Positions 1 through 7,120 of a stretch of 48,602 nt of DNA are shown here, one piece after another (the stretch's first letter is position 1; each line of letters opens with the position of its first letter). Under the pieces are notes generated by a model. The model worked only from the letters and a program-made list of their open reading frames with translations. It was not told where the DNA came from and searched no databases. The translations under genes and the position numbers were made by a program. The DNA comes from Candidatus Omnitrophota bacterium. Lineage in GTDB: Bacteria; Omnitrophota; Gorgyraeia; Gygaellales; Profunditerraquicolaceae. The stretch spans positions 1 through 48,602 of the forward strand of contig JAQTQG010000008.1 of assembly GCA_028712375.1 (NCBI GenBank). Direction: 5' to 3'.

Positions 1-50
<50 letters not shown>

Positions 51-109
51 AATCTTTAGGAAAATTATGAATAATGGCTCTAATGATTTACTTAATTTCA
101 AAACCTCGT

Positions 110-165
110 GAATTGACCCCAAAGAATTCTTTATAGGAATTCTTCGTGGCCTCGCTTGGCAATTC
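110..165 (-). promoter_or_regulatory. Nested stem-loop in the 16S leader (likely processing stem)
   Basis: An outer GAATTG/CAATTC pair (110-115 with 160-165) encloses a perfect 8-bp inner stem, AAGAATTC/GAATTCTT (122-129 with 137-144), with a 7-nt loop. Extra GG/CC pairing flanks the inner stem. It lies about 60 nt upstream of mature 16S, where pre-rRNA leaders usually fold into RNase III or antitermination structures. The fold is read from sequence; the role is inferred. Confidence 0.5.
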
Positions 166-211
166 AATTATCAAAAGAGCATTTTGCGCTTGCTACTCTA
201 AATCAGCAAAC

Positions 212-242
212 AAAAAAACGTCCCGACAAAATTGTCGGGACG
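212..242 (-). terminator. Strong intrinsic terminator between the upstream promoter and 16S
   Basis: A perfect 11-bp GC-rich stem (arm CGTCCCGACAA) with a 2-nt loop at 219-242 is followed on the minus strand by a run of seven T (212-218). This is a textbook factor-independent terminator for minus-strand transcription. It sits between a good promoter at 353-380 and the 16S gene. It therefore either ends a ~105-135 nt small RNA or acts as an attenuator in the rRNA leader. There is no gene between pilC and 16S that it could serve. Confidence 0.85.
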
Positions 243-352
243 TAAATTTATACTTACGCACCCTTATTGTCGATGCTATTAACTACCCGAAATTGTCAAC
301 TGCGTTTTAATTATTTTCACAATAATTTAGCCCCTCTTACAAGGGAATGCTT

Positions 353-380
353 ATTTTAATACAAAACGCTTTTTTGTCAA
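353..380 (-). promoter_or_regulatory. Sigma-70 type promoter upstream of the rRNA leader / small RNA
   Basis: Minus strand -35 TTGACA (375-380) and -10 TAAAAT (353-358) are separated by 16 bp. Transcription would begin near 346 and meet the terminator at 212-242 before reaching 16S. A second TTGACA at 294-299 has no acceptable -10 at normal spacing. Apart from this promoter, the terminator and the leader stem, nothing else is recognisable in the 408 bp between pilC and 16S. Confidence 0.7.
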
Positions 381-458
381 GAACTTTTTTTATTTATTTT
401 TTTCAGATTCCATTAAATATCTAAGCGGTTAATTTTACTGAACTTCAGGCTCTCCAAC

Positions 459-1667
459 TTAACGCGCCATCAACTGCGAAATTTTAAAGATCGGCAAAAA
501 TAAAGCAATAACGATACCGCCAATCACTATCCCTAAAAAAGCAATTACTAACGGCTCTATCAAACTAGTTAATGCCCCGGCAGCAGCATCAACCTGGTCA
601 TCATAAAAATCAGCGATTTTAGAAAGCATTTTTTCTAATTGGCCGGTCTGCTCACCCACACTAATCATCCGGGTAACCATGGGCGGAAAAACACCGCTTT
701 TAGCCAGGGGCCGGGAGATCGGTTCACCATTGCGCACGCTCTTAGAACAATTGATTACTGCCTCCTCTACCACTTTGTTGCCCGAAGTTTTACTAACAAT
801 ATCCAAAGCGCTTAAAACCGCAACTCCGCTTTTAACTAAAGTAGAAAAAGTACGGGAAAACTTAGCCACCGCCAACTTACGTAAAAGCGGCCCAAAAACC
901 GGAACCTTTAATATAATTTTATCAAAGTTATACCTGCCTTTTTGTGTCTTTAAATAGTGTTTAAATAAATATGCCCCCACACCTAAAACTAACACTAAAA
1001 ACAGAAAGTATCTCCTTAAGAGATCACTGACAAAAATCAATACCTGAGTAGGCAGTGGCAATGTCCCCCCTAATGAATCAAAAATACCCTTAAAAGTAGG
1101 GACGACTTTAATCAAAAGCACCGCAGTAATAATAATTGCCATAGTTACCACTACTGCCGGATAAACCAGGCTGGAAGTTATTTTACGATTAAGCGCCGCC
1201 TGTTTTTCCATAAATGTAGCCAAGCGATCAAGTATTTCATGCAGCATACCGGAAGCTTCTCCGGCTTTTACCATGTTTACAAAAAGATCGGAAAAAACCA
1301 GCGGATGCTTGGCCAGGGCATCACAAAAACTCATTCCCGCTTCAATATCCTGCCGCACATTACCAATAATGCCTCTTAAGTTATCATTCTCAATCTGCTC
1401 AGCTAGAATGCCCAAAGCATTAACCAGCGGAATACCCGCATCGATCATCGTAGCCAGCTGTCGGGAGAAAACCACTAAATCATCGAGCTTAATCTTTTTA
1501 TCCGCATGCCTCTGACTGGTTACGGCGACTTTGGCAAACTCTACAGAAAAAACCAACATTTCTTTCTTATGCAAAATATCAGCAACCTCTGCCTCCGAAA
1601 CAGCCTGGATTAATCCACTTACGGTTTGCCCTTTTTTATCTTTTGCTGAGTATTTATAGGAATTCAT
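459..1667 (-). CDS. pilC: Type IV pilus / type II secretion inner-membrane platform protein (PilC/GspF)
   Basis: The 402-residue product has the usual length and two-repeat layout of PilC/GspF: a short N-terminal region, a first cytoplasmic T2SSF domain (about residues 65-190), two membrane segments (about 165-235), a second T2SSF domain (about 270-390) and a C-terminal membrane helix ending in LPIFKISQLMAR. Known family members form the inner-membrane base on which the assembly ATPase turns and recruit pilins. The ATG is preceded by AAAGGTGAGGG, a good ribosome binding site that is also the start of a third, partial copy of the 75-nt repeat just upstream. It is last in the pilus module. No pilin, prepilin peptidase, PilT, PilM-Q or secretin gene is in the window, so pilus versus secretion use cannot be decided. 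Confidence 0.9.
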   Translation of the reverse strand: MNSYKYSAKDKKGQTVSGLIQAVSEAEVADILHKKEMLVFSVEFAKVAVTSQRHADKKIKLDDLVVFSRQLATMIDAGIPLVNALGILAEQIENDNLRGIIGNVRQDIEAGMSFCDALAKHPLVFSDLFVNMVKAGEASGMLHEILDRLATFMEKQAALNRKITSSLVYPAVVVTMAIIITAVLLIKVVPTFKGIFDSLGGTLPLPTQVLIFVSDLLRRYFLFLVLVLGVGAYLFKHYLKTQKGRYNFDKIILKVPVFGPLLRKLAVAKFSRTFSTLVKSGVAVLSALDIVSKTSGNKVVEEAVINCSKSVRNGEPISRPLAKSGVFPPMVTRMISVGEQTGQLEKMLSKIADFYDDQVDAAAGALTSLIEPLVIAFLGIVIGGIVIALFLPIFKISQLMAR

Positions 1668-1681
1668 CCCTCACCTTTTTC

Positions 1682-1756
1682 TTATTTAATCATAAAAACC
1701 AATGACTTTACTGCCAAGCGGATAGAAAGGCGGGGGGTTCACCCCACACCTTCCTT
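1682..1756 (-). repeat. 75-nt intergenic repeat, unit 2, with an 18-codon micro-ORF
   Basis: This is the second of two adjacent 75-nt units between the HD-GYP gene and pilC. It contains GGAAGGTGTGGG directly before a GTG codon at 1740-1742 and an ORF to 1686 (MNPPPFYPLGSKVIGFYD). In a second frame it reads KEGVG-stop-TP...S.R...K...FMIK-stop, matching unit 1 residue for residue at 12 of 25 codons counting the stop. The GGGG-TGAA-CCCC core with AGGAAGG/CCTTTCT flanks forms a hairpin over the start codon. Whether it is translated is unknown. Confidence 0.6.
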
Positions 1757-1831
1757 TTATTTAATTACAAAGCCGTACGCCTTTAATATTGAACGAAAAG
1801 AAGTGTCGGGACTCAACCCACCACCTTCTTT
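1757..1831 (-). repeat. 75-nt intergenic repeat, unit 1, with a 19-codon micro-ORF
   Basis: This is the first of the two tandem units, abutting unit 2 with no gap. It has GAAGGTGGTGGG before a TTG codon at 1814-1816 and an ORF to 1757 (MSPDTSFRSILKAYGFVIK). By hand count 48 of 75 bases match unit 2 without gaps. Conservation is strongest in the ribosome-binding box and in the ATTAAATAA end. AAAGAAG and CTTCTTT can pair across a GGG-TTGA-GTCCC core, giving a hairpin around the start. The successive candidate starts 1816, 1742 and 1667 (pilC) are 74 and 75 nt apart. Confidence 0.6.
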
Positions 1832-1835
1832 AGAT

Positions 1836-2906
1836 CTATAAATTATCTACGACTTTCAAAAATATATCTACGATCTTAGGATCAAACTGTGTACCGCTAT
1901 TGCGCTTAATTTCTAAAATTGCCTCTTCTTTAAATAAGGGCACCTTACGATAAGAACGCGCCGAGCGCATCGCTTCATAAGCATCGGCAATGTGGATAAT
2001 CCGTGCCCCCAACAGGATATCGCTCCCCTTTCTCCCATCCGGATAACCCGAACCGTCATAATGCTCATGATGCTGCCTAACTAAGTCTACCACTCCATTA
2101 AGAAAAGTCAACGGCTCCAGGATTTTGGCCCCAATAACCGGATGTTTACGCACCTGCTCCCACTCCAACTCAGTAAGCGCAGAAACTTTCAATAATATAT
2201 TATCCCCGATTCCAATCTTGCCTAAATCATGTAATTCACAAGCCTGCCGTAACATCTCAATTTCCTTAGGCGGCAGCTTCATATAATTCGCAATCTCAAT
2301 TACATAACGCGCCACATTCTCAGAATGGCTATGCGTATAATGATCCCGGGCATCAATGGCTTGAGCCAAAACTTTAATCGTACGCATATACGTCGAGCGC
2401 AGGTCATCATAAAGCCGGCTCAAATTAGTTGAGGCATCCTCAATTCTTCTAGCCAAAAGCATATTCTGTTTTTCTAAAGCACGGTTGCTATCTTTTAAAT
2501 CTAAAGAAAATTTACGGTTAGCCGACAGTAAAATATGCAGGTTAACCCCTTTCTCAATAATAAACTTTAACTTATCTATGTTTATCGGGCTATTAAGAAA
2601 ATCATAAAATCCTGACCCCGGTAATTCTTTTACCCCTTTTTCATTCCCGGGTGCCAACAAAGCAACAACCAGGCAGTCCGGATCAATTTCTTTAAACTGT
2701 TTAGCTAATGAAGCTGTGCCTTCTTTTGCCATACTTTGTTTTATAAAAACTAAATCATGATTGCTTTGCTTAAAGCTTTCCAAGCCTGCCTGCAGGGTAG
2801 ATTCGATAAAAACAGAATGCACGCCTAAACCAAGTATTTGCTCTTCGATACTAGCAGCAAAAATCCGATCATCGCAAATTAAAAGTATCTTCCCGGAAAT
2901 TTCCAT
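1836..2906 (-). CDS. HD-GYP cyclic-di-GMP phosphodiesterase with degenerate receiver domain
   Basis: The 356-residue protein has an N-terminal receiver-like domain (about 1-125), a helical linker (about 130-175) and a C-terminal HD-GYP domain (about 185-350). The HD-GYP catalytic signature is intact: HDLGKIGI, HPVIGA and HHEHYDGSGYPDG, which in this family hydrolyse c-di-GMP. The receiver keeps the acidic pair (CDD) but has lysine where the phosphorylated aspartate should be (DLVFIK) and lacks the conserved lysine-proline near its end (LNSP). It probably does not accept phosphate. The gene starts 2 nt after the stop of the ATPase gene upstream, so it is probably co-transcribed with the pilus ATPases. 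It is followed by the two 75-nt repeats and pilC. Confidence 0.88.
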   Translation of the reverse strand: MEISGKILLICDDRIFAASIEEQILGLGVHSVFIESTLQAGLESFKQSNHDLVFIKQSMAKEGTASLAKQFKEIDPDCLVVALLAPGNEKGVKELPGSGFYDFLNSPINIDKLKFIIEKGVNLHILLSANRKFSLDLKDSNRALEKQNMLLARRIEDASTNLSRLYDDLRSTYMRTIKVLAQAIDARDHYTHSHSENVARYVIEIANYMKLPPKEIEMLRQACELHDLGKIGIGDNILLKVSALTELEWEQVRKHPVIGAKILEPLTFLNGVVDLVRQHHEHYDGSGYPDGRKGSDILLGARIIHIADAYEAMRSARSYRKVPLFKEEAILEIKRNSGTQFDPKIVDIFLKVVDNL

Positions 2907-2908
2907 AG

Positions 2909-4621
2909 TTATTCCTCAGTAGTAATTCTGATTGCTTCCTCCAAAGTTGTCAGTTCTTCTCTTACTTTTTGAAAAGCATCATCACGTAATGTCTTCATTC
3001 CCATTTTTTTAACTGCATAAGACTTAATCTCATCTATAGACTTCTTACGAATAATCATTTCTCTTATATTATCATCAATCAGGATAGTTTCCAATACTGC
3101 AATTCTGCCGAAGAATCCGGTATTATTACAATATTTACAGCCTTGTGCAGCATAAAAAACAGTTTTACCCGTAAACCCGATATCCTTTAAAAAATCTTCA
3201 GGAATCTCGATCGGCTTACGGCACTTAAGGCAAATCTTGCGCGCCAGGCGCTGCGCACAAAGCATGATTACGCTGGAAGCCACCAGAAACGGTTCAACCC
3301 CCATATCGATAAGCCGGGTAATACTCGAAATAGCATCATTTGTGTGCAGCGTAGAAAGTACAAGCTGACCGGTCAGAGCCGCCTTAATCGCAATGTCCGC
3401 AGTTTGCGCATCCCTGATTTCACCAATCATAATCACATCCGGGCTTTGCCGCAAAATAGAACGCAGCCCCGAAGCAAAATCTAAACCGATATCCGGCTTA
3501 ACCTGAATTTGCGTAATTCCTTCTACTTGATATTCTACGGGATCCTCAATTGTAACAATATTTCTTTCAGAGGTATTTAACTGATTCAAAACAGAATAAA
3601 GCGTTGTAGATTTGCCTGATCCAGTAGGCCCGGTAACCAGCATCATGCCAAAAGGCTTAGCTACTGCTGCCTTAAAAGTTGCTGCCGGTTGCTGCGAAAA
3701 ACCCAGCTTATCTAAACCAATAGAAAGATTCCCTTTGTCCAGCGCCCTTAAAACAAATTTTTGCCCAAAAGTTGTCGGTAAACTGGAAACCCTGAAATCC
3801 ACCTCCCGGCCTTCTGTCTTTACCTTAAATCGGCCGTCTTGCGGGACACGATTTTCAGTAATATCCAGGTTAGAGATAATTTTTAAGCGCGCAAGAATGG
3901 CATTCTGATTAATTTTAGGGACTCTCAACACATCCAACAATGAACCATCTATGCGATATCTGATACGTAAACAATCAATCTCCGGTTCAACATGTATATC
4001 AGAAGCCCTTCTTTTCAAAGCCTGGGCTAAAATAATATCCACTAACTGTACAATCGGAGCCTTCTCACTTTCCCGGAGGGCATTCGATAATTCAATTTCG
4101 TCGGTTTTAAATAACTCTAAATTCTTATCCAGGCTACTACTGCGGGCCAACGCTGTTTCATCAAGGATATTTTGCATATCCTTAACATCTTTGCGGTACT
4201 GACTATCAATAACATGGGTGATCTCATCTTCAGGGCTCAAAACAATATCAATATTGCACCCAGTAAAATTACTTAAATCATCTAGCGCGAAAATATTTAA
4301 GGGATCAGACATCGCAACAGTAATCGTATTGCCAATCCTAGATAATGGAATAGTATTATAGAGTTTGGCCATACGCTCCGGAATCAAATTAACGACTTCA
4401 GCATCAAATCTAAACCTTGACAGACGTAAAGTAGGCATATAAAGCTGCTCAGAAAATAATGACAACAAAACATCTTCTGTAATAATCCCCTCATCAACCA
4501 GTATCCTTCTTAAAGGTATCCCTTTTTCCCTCTGCAAGCTCAAAGCACGCTCTAATTGCGGCTTAGTTATATGGCGGCTTTTGAGAAGGATTTCTATTAT
4601 ATTTTCTTTTAATGTATGCAT
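2909..4621 (-). CDS. pilB: Type IV pilus / type II secretion assembly ATPase (PilB/GspE), second tandem copy
   Basis: The 570-residue protein has an N-terminal MshEN-type domain (about 1-145) and a C-terminal secretion ATPase. Walker A is GPTGSGKST near residue 330, and the Walker B/Asp box region reads MIGEIRDAQTADIA. Four cysteines (CLKC and CKYC) form the zinc-binding site typical of PilB/GspE and absent from PilT. Known relatives power pilin polymerisation as hexamers under the platform protein. Both 24-residue MshEN ligand motifs have lost the RLG glycine (IIE and PLR), so c-di-GMP binding is doubtful. No clear Shine-Dalgarno precedes the ATG. It lies 17 nt after the first ATPase gene and appears to be an old tandem duplicate of it. 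Confidence 0.88.
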   Translation of the reverse strand: MHTLKENIIEILLKSRHITKPQLERALSLQREKGIPLRRILVDEGIITEDVLLSLFSEQLYMPTLRLSRFRFDAEVVNLIPERMAKLYNTIPLSRIGNTITVAMSDPLNIFALDDLSNFTGCNIDIVLSPEDEITHVIDSQYRKDVKDMQNILDETALARSSSLDKNLELFKTDEIELSNALRESEKAPIVQLVDIILAQALKRRASDIHVEPEIDCLRIRYRIDGSLLDVLRVPKINQNAILARLKIISNLDITENRVPQDGRFKVKTEGREVDFRVSSLPTTFGQKFVLRALDKGNLSIGLDKLGFSQQPAATFKAAVAKPFGMMLVTGPTGSGKSTTLYSVLNQLNTSERNIVTIEDPVEYQVEGITQIQVKPDIGLDFASGLRSILRQSPDVIMIGEIRDAQTADIAIKAALTGQLVLSTLHTNDAISSITRLIDMGVEPFLVASSVIMLCAQRLARKICLKCRKPIEIPEDFLKDIGFTGKTVFYAAQGCKYCNNTGFFGRIAVLETILIDDNIREMIIRKKSIDEIKSYAVKKMGMKTLRDDAFQKVREELTTLEEAIRITTEE

Positions 4622-4638
4622 ATTAATTATTTATCAGA

Positions 4639-6354
4639 TTATTCATCCGGAGCAGTAACGCGCAAAACTTCTTCAATAGTCGTCTGCCCTTTTAACGCTG
4701 CTTCCAACCCGTCTTCACGTAAAGTTTTCATTCCTTCAATGCGGGCCTGCTGCTTAATAAACTGCTCCTGTGAACCGGTAAGAATTAAATCCCGGATTTT
4801 CTGGCTAAGCTGTAAAACCTCGGCGATTACCGTTCTCCCTGAATAACCGGTATTAAGGCAATGCTGGCATCCTTTACCTTTAAAAAACTGCAATTTATTC
4901 ACGTTGTTTATATTTAATTTTAAGCTTTCAGCGATATCTTCTTGAAGCATATAAGATTCCTTACAGTGCGTACACACTTTACGCACCAGCCTTTGGGCAA
5001 CAACACAAACCAGCGAAGAATTAATTAAATACGGCTCTACACCCATATTCACTAAACGCACCACTGCCCCGGCGGCAGTAGTAGTGTGCAGCGTCGAAAG
5101 AACCAAATGGCCGGTTAAGGCGCTTTTGATGGCAATATCTACGGTTTCGTAATCGCGGATCTCTCCGATCATAATAATATCAGGATCCTGGCGTAAAATA
5201 GAACGCAAGGCGGCAGCGAAACTAAGGCCAATTTCCGGTTTAGCGGTTACCTGATTAATGCCTTCTAACTGAAACTCTACCGGGTCTTCAACGGTAACGA
5301 TATTTTTATCCGGGCTATCTACTGATTTTAAAACTGCATAAAGAGTGGTAGTCTTTCCGCTTCCGGTAGGCCCGCAGACCAAAATCATGCCATGGGGCAA
5401 CGCAGACACCTTAGACAAAATCCTTAGACTATGATCACTGAAACCCAACCGCTTGATATCCAGGTTTGCCTGAGATTTATCCAGGATGCGTAAAGCCACT
5501 TTTTCGCCATAACTAGACGGTAAAATAGAAACGCGAAAATCCACCTGATGATTAAGTATTTTAACCTTAAAACGACCATCCTGGGGGAGGCGGTGCTCAG
5601 CAATATCCAACTCTGAAATAACTTTAATGCGCGAGACAATTGAAGCATGCATATTCTTAGGGGGGGCCTTCTGTTCACGCAATATGCCGTCGATACGGAA
5701 ACGCAGGCGTAATTTTTTTTCAAAAGGTTCAATCAATACATCGGAAGCCTTCTTTTTTATCGACTCTTCTAAGATCATATTCACCACTTTTATCACCGGC
5801 GCTTCATGGCTGATCCGATCCAGCTCCTGATCGCTGGGAGAAACCTCTTTCTCTTCTTTGATTAATTCAATAGAAGAAACAGTCATCTCCTTGACCAAAT
5901 CATCAATAATTCCTTTTGAGGTATCCGGGTAAGATAATTCAATAGTTTGATTAATATCTGCAACCGAAGAAATTATAGGGTTTATTTTAAAACCGGTAAG
6001 CGCCCGCACATGGTCAATAGCAAAGATGTTCAAAGGATCGGCCATTGCCAAAGTAACCGTATCCCCAATTTTAGATATAGGAATGATTTGATAATGGCGG
6101 GCGATATCAACCGGGATTATTTTTGCAATATCCAAGTCGATTTTAAAACGCTTCAGATCAATTAACGGCAGGCCTAAACCTTCGCTCAGAGCAGTAATCA
6201 GCTCATTCTCTTTAACAAACTTAAGCTCAACAATAATATCGCTAAGCTTGCCGCCCTTAGCGACCTGCACTTTAAGCGCCTGCTGCAGGTGCTCGGAAGT
6301 AATAAGCTTATTGTTAATCAGTATTTCCGTAAGCCGGTCTTTAAGTGATAACAT
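4639..6354 (-). CDS. pilB: Type IV pilus / type II secretion assembly ATPase (PilB/GspE), first tandem copy
   Basis: The product is 571 residues from the ATG at 6354. A TTG eight codons upstream (6378) is possible, but neither start has a clear ribosome binding site. Domain order is the same as in the next gene: MshEN-type N-domain, linker, ATPase with Walker A GPTGSGKTT, Walker B region MIGEIRDYETVDIA, and a CTHC/CQHC zinc site. The MshEN motifs read RLT and KLS where functional c-di-GMP receptors have RLG, and both mid-motif glycines are lysine, so nucleotide sensing is probably lost. Two full-length extension ATPases in tandem suggest either two pilin or secretion systems sharing one PilC, or a hetero-oligomer. 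Which is true cannot be seen here. Confidence 0.88.
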   Translation of the reverse strand: MLSLKDRLTEILINNKLITSEHLQQALKVQVAKGGKLSDIIVELKFVKENELITALSEGLGLPLIDLKRFKIDLDIAKIIPVDIARHYQIIPISKIGDTVTLAMADPLNIFAIDHVRALTGFKINPIISSVADINQTIELSYPDTSKGIIDDLVKEMTVSSIELIKEEKEVSPSDQELDRISHEAPVIKVVNMILEESIKKKASDVLIEPFEKKLRLRFRIDGILREQKAPPKNMHASIVSRIKVISELDIAEHRLPQDGRFKVKILNHQVDFRVSILPSSYGEKVALRILDKSQANLDIKRLGFSDHSLRILSKVSALPHGMILVCGPTGSGKTTTLYAVLKSVDSPDKNIVTVEDPVEFQLEGINQVTAKPEIGLSFAAALRSILRQDPDIIMIGEIRDYETVDIAIKSALTGHLVLSTLHTTTAAGAVVRLVNMGVEPYLINSSLVCVVAQRLVRKVCTHCKESYMLQEDIAESLKLNINNVNKLQFFKGKGCQHCLNTGYSGRTVIAEVLQLSQKIRDLILTGSQEQFIKQQARIEGMKTLREDGLEAALKGQTTIEEVLRVTAPDE

Positions 6355-6383
6355 AAAAGAGTAGTTAGCAGATCGCAAGCAGC

Positions 6384-6427
6384 ATGAGGGATAACCGAAG
6401 CACTAGATGCTAGCTACCTACCCTCAT
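6384..6427 (-). promoter_or_regulatory. Hairpin spanning the gap between the MshEN gene and the first pilB
   Basis: ATGAGGG (6384-6390) and CCCTCAT (6421-6427) are perfect inverted repeats enclosing a smaller AGCA/TGCT stem. The stem covers the MshEN stop codon (6424-6426) and ends about 30 nt before the pilB ATG. With no T-run it is unlikely to be a terminator; control of translation or RNA stability is possible. The structure is seen, the role is a guess. Confidence 0.35.
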
Positions 6428-6870
6428 TCTTTATCCTTATAGTATTTTTCAATTGCTCTTTTAACATCAGATGAAGTAGAAACAAATGTTTGCACGCTGC
6501 ACCCGCTAAGCAATTCCACATCCTCGATAGCCTGAATATTCAAAGGATTTGACATCGCCAAGGTAAGATTATTACCAATTTTGTCGATGGGCACCAACAA
6601 ATACTGCCTGGCTACTCTAGCCGGAATAATATTAATAACCTCCGTATCAATATCATAACTACCCAAAGGTAAATAAGGAAACCCATACTGAGCAGTCAAA
6701 GCCTGCGCAATATCATCTTCTTTTACAAACCCTAACTCCACCAGGGTCTCTCCAATCAAGCCGCCTTTTTCTTTTTGAACACTCAAACCCCGATCCAGCT
6801 GAGATTGATTGACAATGCCGCGATCCAACAGCAGCTCACCTAATGGTTTATTGTTAATTCTCCTGATCAC
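6424..6870 (-). CDS. Stand-alone MshEN (GspE N-terminal) domain, candidate c-di-GMP receptor
   Basis: The 148-residue protein (GTG start at 6870, AGGAG ten bases upstream; a TTG at 6897 gives 157 residues) consists only of the domain found at the N-terminus of PilB/GspE/MshE ATPases. No ATPase follows. Two 24-residue ligand motifs (residues about 9-32 and 38-61), spaced by exactly five residues, follow the MshEN pattern: LG..LL..G.....L...L..Q, then IG..LV..G.....I...L..Q. All four motif glycines are present, although the leading arginine is replaced in both (P and L). In known MshEN domains these motifs wrap c-di-GMP. It is first in the pilus module, ahead of two ATPases with decayed motifs and an HD-GYP hydrolase. 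A degraded full-length ATPase is the alternative, but the ORF ends cleanly at the domain boundary. Confidence 0.8.
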   Translation of the reverse strand: MIRRINNKPLGELLLDRGIVNQSQLDRGLSVQKEKGGLIGETLVELGFVKEDDIAQALTAQYGFPYLPLGSYDIDTEVINIIPARVARQYLLVPIDKIGNNLTLAMSNPLNIQAIEDVELLSGCSVQTFVSTSSDVKRAIEKYYKDKE

Positions 6871-6885
6871 CTTGTTAATTCTCCT
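6849..6885 (-). repeat. Short direct repeat carrying two ribosome binding sites at the MshEN gene start
   Basis: AGGAGAATTAACAA occurs twice, 21 nt apart, on the minus strand. The first copy places AGGAG upstream of GTG 6868-6870, which decides the start chosen for the MshEN gene. The second copy lies inside the reading frame and encodes RRIN for a second time. It looks like a small in-frame tandem duplication. Confidence 0.6.
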
Positions 6886-6897
6886 GCTTAAAAACAA

Positions 6898-7120
6898 AAA
6901 ATCTGTTTTTCTCTTGCCTGCTTTATTTTTGAATGACTAAAAGTTTTTAGCGGCCAAATAATCAATTTGTAAAAATGATTATAAGGTCGCATAAATTAAC
7001 TTAAAGTCCCTGCGATTTTTAATTTTAATAAGTAATTATACCTTTTAACTCTTTATCTGGCAATAGATTTATTAACCCCCTGAATATTTAATCTCCCGTC
7101 TGAAATAAAAACGCTTAATC
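6898..7120 (-). promoter_or_regulatory. Intergenic region before the pilus module, with a weak promoter candidate
   Basis: These 223 bp lie between the radical SAM gene and the MshEN gene. A perfect -10 TATAAT is present on the minus strand at 6978-6983, but the region 17 bp upstream has only a poor -35. If used, the leader would be about 100 nt. I see no gene, tRNA or terminator in this stretch. Confidence 0.35.

Noticed and set aside
294-299. Second TTGACA upstream of 16S as an additional rRNA promoter
   Set aside because: No acceptable -10 at 15-19 bp; kept only as a possible part of an antiterminator pairing.
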